The notes beneath the pieces were generated by a model. That model was not told the DNA's origin. It did no database searches and saw only the letters and a program-made list of their open reading frames with translations. From NCBI RefSeq assembly GCF_001298735.1, contig NZ_CYSP01000019.1, positions 1 through 64,000 of the forward strand: DNA of 64,000 nucleotides. Reading direction: 5' to 3'. This DNA comes from Propionispora sp. 2/2-37. GTDB taxonomy: Bacteria > Bacillota > Negativicutes > Propionisporales > Propionisporaceae. Positions 51,358-59,981 of the stretch are shown here, one piece after another. Position 1 is the stretch's first letter; the number at the start of each line of letters is the position of its first letter. The translations under genes and the position numbers were made by a program.

Positions 51358-52041
51358 TCACTCCTCCGCCAGCAATTCGTTCAATTTAGCCAACTGGTTA
51401 ATATGGATGGTACGGTTATGAAAAGATATGTATCGGGCCGTTTCCAGCCGCCTCAGCTCGCGTGACAGGGACGTGCGGGAGACATTAAGATGCTCGGCCC
51501 AGGCTTTTTTTGAAAATGGCAGAGTGATAACCATTGACTGCCGGGCCTGACTTTCCCTGATGAGAAAGTGTGCAATTTTGCTCCGGATGGAGGATAAGGA
51601 AAGGACTTCAATTTTTTGATTCAGAGCCATCATACGGTTGGAGACCGAGCATAAAAAATTGAGCATGATCGTTTGGTCAAGGGAAAATAGCCGCAGCAGT
51701 TCCTGTTTATGCAGCAAAAAGATTTTGCTGGCTTTGCAGGCAAACAGGGTTCCGGGGTAATACCGGGTGCCGCTGAACATGGCGGCATCGGCCAGGAGGT
51801 CAAACGGGCCGCGGGTCGTCACAGTAACGACTTTCCCCGAAAGAAAATCCTTTTTGACATCCACGCACCCTTCGACAATGATGCCCAGCGTATCGGCCGT
51901 TTGGTTAATAGAAAAAATAATTTCATTTTCCCGGTACTCCCGTACCCGGTAGCTGATCTTTGTTAAGAGTCCTGCGATTTCAGCAAGCGCCTTGTTTCGG
52001 AATAATGCGGATTGTTGCAGGGCATGCAGCAATGTATCCAT
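51358..52041 (-). CDS. Crp/Fnr-family transcriptional regulator
   Basis: 227 residues: an N-terminal cNMP-binding-type beta-roll (ENEIIFSINQTADTLGIIVEG), a dimerisation helix, and a C-terminal HTH (AWAEHLNVSRTSLSRELRRLE). There is no N-terminal cluster of Cys as in Fnr; only single Cys residues occur. The AGGGAGAAACC site precedes the ATG. It is divergent from the ECF S-component gene across a 138-bp region that contains a Fur-like box and is likely the local activator. Confidence 0.9.
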   Translation of the reverse strand: MDTLLHALQQSALFRNKALAEIAGLLTKISYRVREYRENEIIFSINQTADTLGIIVEGCVDVKKDFLSGKVVTVTTRGPFDLLADAAMFSGTRYYPGTLFACKASKIFLLHKQELLRLFSLDQTIMLNFLCSVSNRMMALNQKIEVLSLSSIRSKIAHFLIRESQARQSMVITLPFSKKAWAEHLNVSRTSLSRELRRLETARYISFHNRTIHINQLAKLNELLAEE

Positions 52042-52125
52042 GGTTTCTCCCTAAAAAAATAAAAAGTGTATCCCCAGATACTGTATTTACTTTTATGGTA
52101 TAGTATAATTTTGAAAAAATCAATT

Positions 52126-52144
52126 GATAATAAAATTCATTATC
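52126..52144. promoter_or_regulatory. Fur-box-like operator
   Basis: GATAATAAAATTCATTATC matches the classical 19-bp Fur box GATAATGATAATCATTATC at 16 of 19 positions, with both outer hexamers perfect. It lies 36 nt upstream of the ECF S-component start, next to a TATAAT at about 52113, where a bound repressor would block transcription. It suggests iron control of the divergent cluster. Confidence 0.6.
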
Positions 52145-52179
52145 AAAAAATTTTTTCTTATTGACCAAAAGGAGGATTT

Positions 52180-52692
52180 ATGGATATAAGAAAGCTGAGC
52201 CGGACGGCACTATTGCTGGCACTTGTAATCGTATTCCAATCACTGCGTCTCTATCTGCCCATACCGGTCTTTGTATCCGTCTATATGATCGGCAGCCTGG
52301 TTAATGCCTGCCTGCTGCTAGCCGCGGCGACTCTCGGCCCAAAGCCCGCATGGATACTGGCCGCCGCTGCGCCGGTAGTAGCCTATCTGCAGCAGGTTCT
52401 GCCGCTGCCTCTGCTTATCCTGCCGGTTGCCGCCGCCAACCTGGCCTATATTGGTGGTTACCTGCTGTTTGCCGCCCGGAATGGCCTGCTGGCCGTAAGT
52501 GCGGCAACAACGGCTAAGTTTATTATCCTGTATTTGACGGTTACCATCCTCATCCAATACCTTGGCATCACCGGAAAGCCGGCTGCTGTGCTGACCCTGC
52601 TGCTGGGCTGGCCGCAATGGATAACCGGCTTTGGCGGGGGGGTGATTTTCTTTGCGGTATGCAAACGACTCTTCCGTCCCATCCCGCACTGA
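52180..52692 (+). CDS. ECF-transporter S-component-like membrane protein
   Basis: 170 residues with five to six hydrophobic helices: SRTALLLALVIVFQSLRLYLP, VYMIGSLVNACLLL, AYLQQVLPLPLLI, LYLTVTILIQYLGI. The start and the GSLVNA segment resemble S-components that bind vitamins or metal cofactors and dock to a shared ECF energy module. GGAGG precedes the ATG. No EcfA/EcfT genes are adjacent, so it would use a module encoded elsewhere. It is the first gene of the operon with the hydrogenase-like, FmdE-like and TonB genes. Confidence 0.75.
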   Translation: MDIRKLSRTALLLALVIVFQSLRLYLPIPVFVSVYMIGSLVNACLLLAAATLGPKPAWILAAAAPVVAYLQQVLPLPLLILPVAAANLAYIGGYLLFAARNGLLAVSAATTAKFIILYLTVTILIQYLGITGKPAAVLTLLLGWPQWITGFGGGVIFFAVCKRLFRPIPH

Positions 52693-53644
52693 CCGGGAAA
52701 CCGGCTGCACAGCAGCCTGCGTGGATTGCCGTGCCTGCCTGCCACAGCGTCCGGCAGTTGCCATTGATTATGAGGATGACACCGAACGGTTTATGCAGGA
52801 TGTGCGCAGCGGAATACCCATCGCCCTGCTGGCGGCGCCGGTAGCGGTGAGCAGCTTTGCCGATTACCGGCAGGTATTCGGCTATTTATACAACCTGGGT
52901 GTAAGGTCTTTTCACAATGTATTACTCAGGGCGGATATAACCATCTGGGCATACCTTGAGTTATTGCGCTGTAACGATCACGCCGCCTTTCTCTCCTCTC
53001 CCTGTGCGGCAGTGACCGAATATATCCGGCGCCACAGGCCCGGACTTCAGCCGTATCTCATGCCGGTATACAGCCCGCTGCTCTGTACCGTCATCTACCT
53101 GCGCAAGTACTGTAGCCTCACTGACCGTATCGCTTTTTTATCGCCCTGCGTCGCCAAGTGCAAAGAAATCAAAACGCTGGATATCCAGGGCTACAACATA
53201 ACTATTAACAAGCTGCAGCAATATCTGGCCCGACACCAAATCGATTTGTCCAGCTACAAACCGGTAGATTTTAATGACCGGCCGGAAGGGACAGGCCTTA
53301 CACTGGGTGTTTATGGCGGAATCAGCGAAAGCATTGCCGCCCATTTGCCTGACCGGCAATTCGTCAAAATAGGCGGCCCGGGCAAAGTATACCGCTGGCT
53401 GGATGAATATGAGCAAATTGCCCGTGCGGATGGACCGCTGCCTCATCTGGCGGAGCTGTATAACTGCCATGCCGGCTGTGAAGGCGGCACCGGCATCAGC
53501 ATCATGCAAAAAAAAGGGCTGGCACCGGTTGACGCCAAATGGTCCGAGCTTGGGCCTGCTGCGGCAAAGAACAGCCGTCTTGCCACAGCAAACCTGTTCA
53601 AATCCTTTAATCAAACTCTACATTTGACGGATTTTATGCCCTGA
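52652..53644 (+). CDS. [FeFe]-hydrogenase large-subunit-like protein (non-catalytic variant)
   Basis: 330 residues from a putative TTG 52652 that overlaps the S-component gene by 41 nt; the exact start is uncertain. A Cys cluster C19-C23-C26-C29 (CTAACVDCRACL) could hold one Fe-S cluster. The H-cluster motifs are recognisable but altered. L1 reads SSPCAAV, so Cys118 is kept while Pro117 replaces the proton-shuttle Cys. L2 is SPCVAKCKE (Cys166, Lys169, Glu172). L3 is NCHAGCEGG (Cys272, Cys276). All four cubane ligands are present. It probably holds an iron cofactor but does not evolve H2. Confidence 0.78.
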   Translation: MRYANDSSVPSRTDRETGCTAACVDCRACLPQRPAVAIDYEDDTERFMQDVRSGIPIALLAAPVAVSSFADYRQVFGYLYNLGVRSFHNVLLRADITIWAYLELLRCNDHAAFLSSPCAAVTEYIRRHRPGLQPYLMPVYSPLLCTVIYLRKYCSLTDRIAFLSPCVAKCKEIKTLDIQGYNITINKLQQYLARHQIDLSSYKPVDFNDRPEGTGLTLGVYGGISESIAAHLPDRQFVKIGGPGKVYRWLDEYEQIARADGPLPHLAELYNCHAGCEGGTGISIMQKKGLAPVDAKWSELGPAAAKNSRLATANLFKSFNQTLHLTDFMP

Positions 53645-53698
53645 TTGGCAGGATGGCTACCGGCTATACAAGCGGCTTTGAAAGGAGGTGGGAATGAC

Positions 53699-54220
53699 GT
53701 GCTTTGTGTCAAAGACCACGATAGTTTGCTATACATAACCTATGAGGATATTATCAAATACCACGGACGGACCTTTATTGCCGGCGCGGCCATGGCCTAT
53801 AAGCTGCTGGAGCTGGTAACGGCCGTGCTGGGCGGCGGTGTACTGGCGCGGGACAAGTTCCGGATCGTACTTGCGGTCCAGGGGCCGGGAATTATCGATG
53901 CTGTAGAGATGGCCACACGGGCCAAAACCCTGAGGACCTTGTCGGTCGACCAGCAAATTGCCCGTGAGAAGGATGCACCGGCGGCGGCAGACGGCCGGAA
54001 CGGAAAATACTATTTTAAAGTGACCTACGAGGGCCGAAGGATGTCTGTATGGCTGCGGTACGGCTTCGTTCCACAGGAGTTTTTGGATTTGGCTGCCAAA
54101 ACCCATGACGGAACGATTACTGCAGCGGAACTGGTCCGCCTGCAGCAGCTAAAAGAAGAAATCGCGGCCGTGGTTGTCTCTCGGCAAGCACAAGAGCTGT
54201 TTCACTATACTCTTTCGTAG
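53699..54220 (+). CDS. FmdE-like protein lacking the canonical Cys
   Basis: 173 residues from GTG 53699 (GGAGG 10 nt upstream). The pattern YHGRTFIAGAAMAYKLLE, then GPGIIDAVEMATRAKTLRTLSVDQQ, follows the FmdE family (HGHxCPG...CxxDAvQxxTGxTxGK), but the metal-binding Cys residues are replaced. FmdE proteins carry Fe-S or zinc and accompany molybdenum/tungsten or metal-cofactor systems. Tight linkage to the hydrogenase-like gene and the TonB receptor suggests cofactor handling. Confidence 0.65.
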   Translation: MLCVKDHDSLLYITYEDIIKYHGRTFIAGAAMAYKLLELVTAVLGGGVLARDKFRIVLAVQGPGIIDAVEMATRAKTLRTLSVDQQIAREKDAPAAADGRNGKYYFKVTYEGRRMSVWLRYGFVPQEFLDLAAKTHDGTITAAELVRLQQLKEEIAAVVVSRQAQELFHYTLS

Positions 54221-54288
54221 ACAGTCTCATAAAAAACGCTCACGGGCATAAGCATTATATTTTTTTGTGATTATGGGGGGAACTGTGG

Positions 54289-56199
54289 ATGAAAAAAAAG
54301 AAGAAAACGCTGATGACGGTTGCGGCCTTGCTGCTGATTTCGGCAACCGGTTATGCAGAGGACATACCGGATGAGAACTTTACGCTGGACGAGGTTGTCG
54401 TTACAGCCACCCGAACGGCCAAAAACGCCAAAGATGTACCGTCGGCGGTCCAGGTGATTACCAGGCAAACCATCGAAGAACAGGGAGCACAGACGTTGGC
54501 CGACGTGCTGCGCTATGCTACCGGCATTCAGTTGACGCGCAGCAGCACCTCACCCGGGCGCGCCGCCGTCTCCATCCGCGGCTTTGACTCCCGCTTTTCC
54601 ATGATTTTAATTGACGGTAAACGGCTGTCGTCCGAAATCGACCAGAACTATGAACTGGACCGTATTCCGCTGGAAAACATTGAGCGCGTCGAAATTGTCC
54701 GGGGCCCGGTCAGTTCACTGTATGGCACGGAAGCGCTTGGCGGTGTCATCAACATCATTACAAAAACATCCAAAACACAATCATTAACGCTCGATGTTGG
54801 CAGTGGGTTATATACTAACGGCCAAAACGGCAAAGACCGCTACAGCTTTGCCTACGATTCCGGCGAAGTGGGCAAATTCTCCATACGGTTGTCCGGATCA
54901 CAAGTGGAAAACGACGCCTTGTTTAAAAGCAGCGGACTGACCTTTGAACCGTACGGCACGAGAAAAAATATCAATGCTACCGTCGACTACCGGCTTTCCG
55001 GCAGCGAGACACTTAGTTTCTCCAAGGGTTATACCGAAGAAGCAACCTACGAATATGTAAAGCCGGCGGCTATAACCATCAAGTCCCGGGATTATATTGA
55101 ACGGGATGAAAATGCCCTGTCGTACACTAAAAAAGAAGAAGACAGCGAGCTGTTTCTGCGCTTTTACCGCTCTGTCATGGACAAAAGCCTCGACCAATAT
55201 AATGTTTCCACCCAGGCGCTGGCCAACTGGGTACGGGCAAAACGTACCGTCAATGTGTATGAAGGCCGTTTTACCCAAACGCTGAATCCGCAACACCGCC
55301 TGACTTTTGGCGCCGAATACCGTCCGGAAACCTTCCGGGGCACTGCGGTGGATACCAAGGAAGGTTATTTTACCGTTGTCCATCCCAGCGGCCAAACCAA
55401 GACCGGCTCGACCGCCCATCTCAACTATTCGGCAGCTTACCTGCAGGACGAATGGAACGTGAATGATAAGCTGCTGGCGGTAATGTCGCTGCGCTATGAC
55501 GACAGCAACAAATTTGAAAGCAATCTCAGCCCTAAACTGGGCCTTACCTATAAACTAACCGACACTACGCGTCTGAAAATGAATGTAGCCCAGGGATTCC
55601 GCAACCCGACACCCAATCAGCTTTACCAGCAAGCGGCTACGCAGCAGGGAAATCCGAATCTGAAATCGGAAACATCCCATTCGTATGATATTTCCATCGA
55701 AAAGGACTGGGATAAAAGATCGGGCAAGCTGACCTTCTTTAACAATGATGTCTCCGACATGATCGATCTGGTGACAATCTCCGGAACCAACAAGCAGTAC
55801 CAAAATATAAGTAAAGCTTCGATAAAAGGGGTGGAAGCCGAATATACTCAGGCGTTGTCCGACCGGCTGTCCTGGACAAACAGCTATACCTATCTGGACG
55901 CCGTCAACAGCGTTACCAACGAGCGGCTGCAAAACCGGGCACGGCACGTGTTGACATCCGGGCTGTCCTATCATAATCCGCAAGGCTTTACAGCCAGCCT
56001 GCAGACCCAGACCTTCGGCAGCTATCTCGCTTCACCCGGAGGCGTTAAATCCTACTCCGTCTGGAATGTGGCTATGTCCCAGAAGCTCTCCGACCATCAT
56101 AAACTACGGATCGGTATTGATAATATCTTTAATAAGACAGATGAGGATATACCGTTGCTCGGTACTTATGTCCACGGCAGTATCCAGTATTCTTTCTAG
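54289..56199 (+). CDS. TonB-dependent outer-membrane receptor
   Basis: 636 residues. Signal peptide ends near SATGYA; a TonB box lies in LDEVVVTATR; the plug domain has SIRGFDSRFSMILIDGKRL and VEIVRGPVSSLYGTEALGGVINIIT (in parts). The rest is a 22-stranded barrel ending in YVHGSIQYSF with a terminal aromatic residue. GGGGGGAAC precedes the ATG. The plug resembles BtuB/CirA-type receptors for corrinoids or catecholate iron chelates. It shows that the cell has an outer membrane. No TonB/ExbBD genes are nearby. Confidence 0.93.
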   Translation: MKKKKKTLMTVAALLLISATGYAEDIPDENFTLDEVVVTATRTAKNAKDVPSAVQVITRQTIEEQGAQTLADVLRYATGIQLTRSSTSPGRAAVSIRGFDSRFSMILIDGKRLSSEIDQNYELDRIPLENIERVEIVRGPVSSLYGTEALGGVINIITKTSKTQSLTLDVGSGLYTNGQNGKDRYSFAYDSGEVGKFSIRLSGSQVENDALFKSSGLTFEPYGTRKNINATVDYRLSGSETLSFSKGYTEEATYEYVKPAAITIKSRDYIERDENALSYTKKEEDSELFLRFYRSVMDKSLDQYNVSTQALANWVRAKRTVNVYEGRFTQTLNPQHRLTFGAEYRPETFRGTAVDTKEGYFTVVHPSGQTKTGSTAHLNYSAAYLQDEWNVNDKLLAVMSLRYDDSNKFESNLSPKLGLTYKLTDTTRLKMNVAQGFRNPTPNQLYQQAATQQGNPNLKSETSHSYDISIEKDWDKRSGKLTFFNNDVSDMIDLVTISGTNKQYQNISKASIKGVEAEYTQALSDRLSWTNSYTYLDAVNSVTNERLQNRARHVLTSGLSYHNPQGFTASLQTQTFGSYLASPGGVKSYSVWNVAMSQKLSDHHKLRIGIDNIFNKTDEDIPLLGTYVHGSIQYSF

Positions 56200-56277
56200 G
56201 TTGAAAAGGCCCAAGGCCATAAATCAAAAATACACAGGTATAGTCCGTTCTCATATGCAGATGAGAAAATCCCTACT

Positions 56278-56320
56278 TGTAAAGCAAGCCTTTCGGAGAC
56301 TGCGGTGGGCTTGCTTTACA
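56278..56320 (+). terminator. Terminator of the TonB receptor operon
   Basis: 13-bp perfect stem TGTAAAGCAAGCC / GGCTTGCTTTACA with a 17-nt loop. Confidence 0.8.
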
Positions 56321-56403
56321 TTTGTTTATTATCCTTGAAAGGCTCATAGAGAAAACATGGTTCTACAGCCTCGTGAACAAGATTATGATTTTACCCATGT
56401 TCT

Positions 56404-56986
56404 CTACCTCAGCCGTTTCATCACTCTGCACGGATTGCCGGCCGCAATACAATCGGCGGGTATGTCCCTCGTCACTACACTGCCGGCCCCGATTACGCTA
56501 TTTTTTCCGATAGTCACTCCGGGCAGAATGATTGCGCCTCCCCCTATCCAGACATTATCCTTAATGGCAACCGGCAACGCATAAGTACGAAAAAACGCAT
56601 GCCCGGATTTTTCTTCCCAATTCTCCACTAAACGTTCCTGCACAGCAACCGGATGCGTCGCTGTATAGATTTGTACGTTAGAGGCGATTAAAACATTTAT
56701 TGCCGATTTCTATCTTATTGCAATCGACAAACGTACAATTTATATTGATAATTCCGTTATCGCCAATAAAAATATTCTTGCCATAATCACAATAAAACGG
56801 AGTGTCTATCTTTACATTCGAACCAATATGGCCGAGCAATTCGTTCAGAATGCTCTGCTTTTCTTCCGAACTATTGCTAACATTATATTGCCGCGTAAGG
56901 ATTCTGGCCCTTTTGATCATATCTGTCAGTTCCCGGTCTATACAGTTAAAGATATTGCCTGCCAAACATGTTTCTAATTCGCTCAT
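56404..56986 (-). pseudogene. Maltose/galactoside O-acetyltransferase, frameshifted
   Basis: The N-terminal part (56678-56986; CDYGKNIFIGDNGIININC...) and C-terminal part (56404-56643; VWIGGGAIILPGVTIGKNSV) are the two halves of a LacA/Maa-type hexapeptide-repeat acetyltransferase. Removing one T from the run of four at about 56690 restores a continuous frame (NKCLIASNVQIYTATHPV). It is a single-base frameshift in a homopolymer, so either a fresh pseudogene or a sequencing error. Divergent from the AraC gene at 57102. Confidence 0.85.
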
Positions 56987-57101
56987 ATAGCATCCGCTCC
57001 TTACTATTGCTATTTTCTACTTTTAAGAATAATATTATAAACAATAGAAATCTACGCTAATATCGTCATATTTCATAACAATATTAGCATCCGGAGGTTT
57101 T

Positions 57102-58016
57102 ATGGGCTTTAAAACACTAACCATTGGCAAAAATCAATTAGAAAATCGGGACTATGCCAGAAACGATAGTTTTCCTTTTCGAATCGGCTATGAAGAAATC
57201 ACGGAGTATATAGGCTCTGCTTTTGGCTGTCATTGGCACCCGGAGCTTGAATTTACTTATATCCTTAGCGGGTCCATGAACTATCAGGCAAACAACAGCC
57301 AGTATGTCCTTAAAAAAGGCGATGCTCTATTTGTCAATCAGAACTGCCTGCATTCCGGCAGGGAATATCCTCATTTTAAATGCAGCTATTTTGCAATCAC
57401 CTTTCATCCGGCTTTACTGGCCGGTCCAAGAAACAGCATCCTGGAAAATAGCCTGGCCGGGATAGTTAACAACAATCAGCTGTCTTCTGCATACTTTGAT
57501 GTCCAAGACCATACGAGCAAGCCGGTTACTTCCGTATTATTAGAACTGGAAAAAATCAATAAAGAAAAATCTGTTGGCTATGAACTATTGATTGAAAGCA
57601 AATTATTCGAATTATGGTTCTATCTGTTCCAAACTGTTCATGTCCAGCTATTGAGCGAACCTAAACAGCCGCACAAAAATATTAAACAGATAAAATCCGC
57701 ACTGGATTTTATCCATACCCACTATCAGGAAAATATGAGTTTAGAAGACATTGCCCTATCCTGTAACCTCAGTAAAAGTTCTTGCTGCCGCTTATTCAAA
57801 AAAATTGTGCACCAGACACCGTTTGACTACCTGCTGTATTATCGCATCCAAAAAAGCATTCCCTATCTAATGAATGAAGGAATGAATATTACTGAAGCAG
57901 CCGCTTTAGTTGGATTTTCCAGCAGCAGTTACTACTCTGAAATATTCAAGAGATATATGCATTATTCTCCCACTTCATATAGACAGATGAAGAAAACTCA
58001 ATATCAAAAATTTTAA
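57102..58016 (+). CDS. AraC-family transcriptional regulator
   Basis: 304 residues. The N-terminal cupin has CHWHPELEFTYILSG (metal-like His) and VLKKGDALFVNQNCLHS; the C-terminal two-HTH domain has LEDIALSCNLSKSSCCRLFKK and ITEAAALVGFSSSSYYSEIFKRY. CGGAGG precedes the ATG. It is divergent from the broken acetyltransferase and may have regulated it or a sugar locus. Confidence 0.9.
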   Translation: MGFKTLTIGKNQLENRDYARNDSFPFRIGYEEITEYIGSAFGCHWHPELEFTYILSGSMNYQANNSQYVLKKGDALFVNQNCLHSGREYPHFKCSYFAITFHPALLAGPRNSILENSLAGIVNNNQLSSAYFDVQDHTSKPVTSVLLELEKINKEKSVGYELLIESKLFELWFYLFQTVHVQLLSEPKQPHKNIKQIKSALDFIHTHYQENMSLEDIALSCNLSKSSCCRLFKKIVHQTPFDYLLYYRIQKSIPYLMNEGMNITEAAALVGFSSSSYYSEIFKRYMHYSPTSYRQMKKTQYQKF

Positions 58017-58068
58017 TAAAAAAAAGCCCCTGCCCTAGCCTAAGCCAAGATAGGAGCAAACCCCAAAA

Positions 58069-58830
58069 TTATTGAATTGTTTGCCCTTGGATTTGCTTCC
58101 ACAAATCACCATCCGTATTAATAATATCCTTCAATTCAGAGTAAGGTATATTATATCCACTTATTTCACCTGTTTGAAGAACCGGTAGCGAATAAACTAA
58201 TACAGAGTCCTTAAGTAAAATAAACGATCCGCTTTCTTTATTCCAGGTGTTGGCAAAATCTTTATACGTCCACTGGCTTGGCTGATCTGTATTTGTATAT
58301 CTATATTTGCTATCATTAGTAAAACAGATTTTCTTTATTTTATTTGTAAAGTCGCTATTTGGTTTGAAAAGATCTTCCAGTTTATATATTTTCCCAGTCG
58401 TCAGATCAATATGTATACCTTTATCAATTTTACTTGGTGGAGCCTCTTTTGATGCCGAGCTCAAGCCTTTAAAGTGGATACCTAATATATTCTCGTTATA
58501 AAAAGTCACTTCAAAATTGCCCTGTAGAGAAGTATTCGGTGGAATTGTTGGTATTATTGCTGTCTTTAGATTGTTGTTGATTGTATCTTGAAGCACTGGA
58601 TCTTTTATTCCTTCTACTTGAGGAATAAAGGCTTCGCTATTGTTTTCTAAATATTTTACTTTAAGAAATTTTAAACGCCCCTGTGGATCTTCTTGTGATT
58701 CTTGTGTATCAGCTGATTTTTGTGTTGCCGATGGTTCTTGTGCTGGTACTTCGTTACTTGCATAAGCACTTACTACACTAAAACTAGCTGCAAAAAACGC
58801 AACCCAGAACAACTTTTTCAGTCTTACCAT
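58069..58830 (-). CDS. Secreted DUF3298/DUF4163-like protein
   Basis: 253 residues from ATG 58830 (GGGAGG 5 nt upstream). A signal peptide ends near AYAS; a low-complexity Gln/Ser/Glu linker follows. The mature part has IPQVEGIKDPVLQDTINNNL and GIHIDLTTGKIYKLEDLFKP, then ...PYSELKDIIN, the pattern of RsiV/PdaC-type C-terminal domains. No transmembrane anchor. Probably periplasmic; a lysozyme-binding or carbohydrate role is speculative. Confidence 0.75.
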   Translation of the reverse strand: MVRLKKLFWVAFFAASFSVVSAYASNEVPAQEPSATQKSADTQESQEDPQGRLKFLKVKYLENNSEAFIPQVEGIKDPVLQDTINNNLKTAIIPTIPPNTSLQGNFEVTFYNENILGIHFKGLSSASKEAPPSKIDKGIHIDLTTGKIYKLEDLFKPNSDFTNKIKKICFTNDSKYRYTNTDQPSQWTYKDFANTWNKESGSFILLKDSVLVYSLPVLQTGEISGYNIPYSELKDIINTDGDLWKQIQGQTIQ

Positions 58831-59192
58831 AAAATTCCTCCCAGATTTTGTTAATGATAAGTCTTTCGGGGTCATTTTATATTCCATTTGTGACAAAAAT
58901 GTGACAAGCCAATTATTATATTAACAAAAAAAGCCTTGCCAGATCAGCCGACAGGGCAAACTAAGGTCGATCCTGGCACAACTAGACAGCCGTCACTATT
59001 GATGTCGATAGCATCAACGTATAACCGATTATAGGCTCCATTAGTACCTATTCTATTTTTACATTATGATCTTCATTTCGGAAAACTCAAGGATGATTGC
59101 TGATAAATATGCTATTTATAAAGCAAAAGACGTCTATTAATTTAAACGGTCTTTCTTACTGCACACCCCATTGTACACCAAGGCAAAAGAAA
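58831..59192. other. Intergenic region, nothing convincing
   Basis: Between the secreted protein and tRNA-Gly. No ORF with a ribosome-binding site and no strong hairpin seen. Confidence 0.4.
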
Positions 59193-59208
59193 AAGGCCTT
59201 TCGGCCTT
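59193..59208 (-). terminator. Terminator of tRNA-Gly
   Basis: AAGGCCTTTCGGCCTT, followed on the minus strand by a T-rich run. Confidence 0.85.
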
Positions 59209-59216
59209 GATTTTAC

Positions 59217-59291
59217 TGGAGCGGGCGACGAGATTCGAACTCGCGACCCACGGCTTGGGAAGCCGGTACTCTACCACTGAGCTACGCCCGC
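59217..59291 (-). tRNA. tRNA-Gly (anticodon CCC)
   Basis: Cloverleaf on the minus strand: acceptor GCGGGCG/CGCCCGC, D-arm GCTC/GAGT, anticodon loop TTCCCAA, T-loop TTCGAAT, encoded CCA. 75 nt. The outer pair of the anticodon stem is a C-U mismatch. It marks the left side of the mobile element. Confidence 0.93.
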
Positions 59292-59363
59292 ACAACTAAA
59301 ACACTTATAATACCTAGATAAATACTGGTTTTATCGCTAATTTCAGAATGAATCACTTTTACC

Positions 59364-59378
59364 GAAGCCGGTACTCTA
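59364..59378. repeat. Direct fragment of tRNA-Gly (anticodon-side)
   Basis: GAAGCCGGTACTCTA is identical to 59259-59273 inside the tRNA-Gly gene, 105 nt further on and in the same orientation. A broken-off tRNA piece. Confidence 0.65.
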
Positions 59379-59489
59379 ATCACATGCATGATTATAGCAT
59401 ACATAACTAATCCATTGCAAGCCGTAGGTTCGTAGCTTTTGAAAAGCAAAAAGCTACATCGTCCAGCATTTCTATCGAAAAGCTAGACC

Positions 59490-59524
59490 GCGATTTCGAA
59501 TCTCGTCGCCCGCTCCAGTAAAAT
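59490..59524 (+). repeat. Inverted partial copy of the tRNA-Gly 3' end and flank
   Basis: A 35-bp segment matches the 3' end of the tRNA-Gly gene plus its downstream flank (T-arm to CCAGTAAAAT) with one mismatch, in the opposite orientation. Together with the direct fragment it forms a scrambled attachment region next to the integrase-bearing element. The interval 59292-59640 holds no gene. Confidence 0.75.
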
Positions 59525-59640
59525 TGGAATTATTTATTCTATCTGCAAAATAAGGAATATACTTACAGAATATGATAAAATGAAACTAGTTATTAGAAAC
59601 TATCTTTTTCAACTAGTTTTGATAAATGAGGGTGATTTTC

Positions 59641-59940
59641 GTGAGTGACTATAATAAACGCTCTAAAAAATTAACGAAAAACAAAAGAGCATCTCAAAAT
59701 TATACGCCAATAGTAATAAAAGGAGAATGGATTGAGACTATACAAAAAATTGCGATAGGTTTTCAGGTTTTAAGACAAAATGTACAGCGAATAGTGGAAC
59801 AAATAGGCCAATCATTATCACAAATAATTACTCCTGAATTAATTGAGTTTTTAATGATATATATTATAGTTTCTTTTGCCTGTATAGAATCATTGATCTT
59901 CCTGTCAATGGAAAAACTAGAAACCCTGCAAATTGGATAA
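59641..59940 (+). CDS. Mobile-element hypothetical protein, N-terminal part (possibly frameshifted)
   Basis: 99 residues from GTG 59641 (GAGGG upstream; ATG 59626 has no site). It has a basic N-terminus (SDYNKRSKKLTKNKRASQ), a helical middle and ends in a hydrophobic stretch. The next reading frame is open from 59847 through the following ORF to 60224, so the two ORFs may be one gene with a frameshift at about 59850-59930. Confidence 0.5.
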   Translation: MSDYNKRSKKLTKNKRASQNYTPIVIKGEWIETIQKIAIGFQVLRQNVQRIVEQIGQSLSQIITPELIEFLMIYIIVSFACIESLIFLSMEKLETLQIG

Positions 59941-59981
59941 ATAATAATATTCATTCAATAAAGGATAAATTTAACTCTCGC

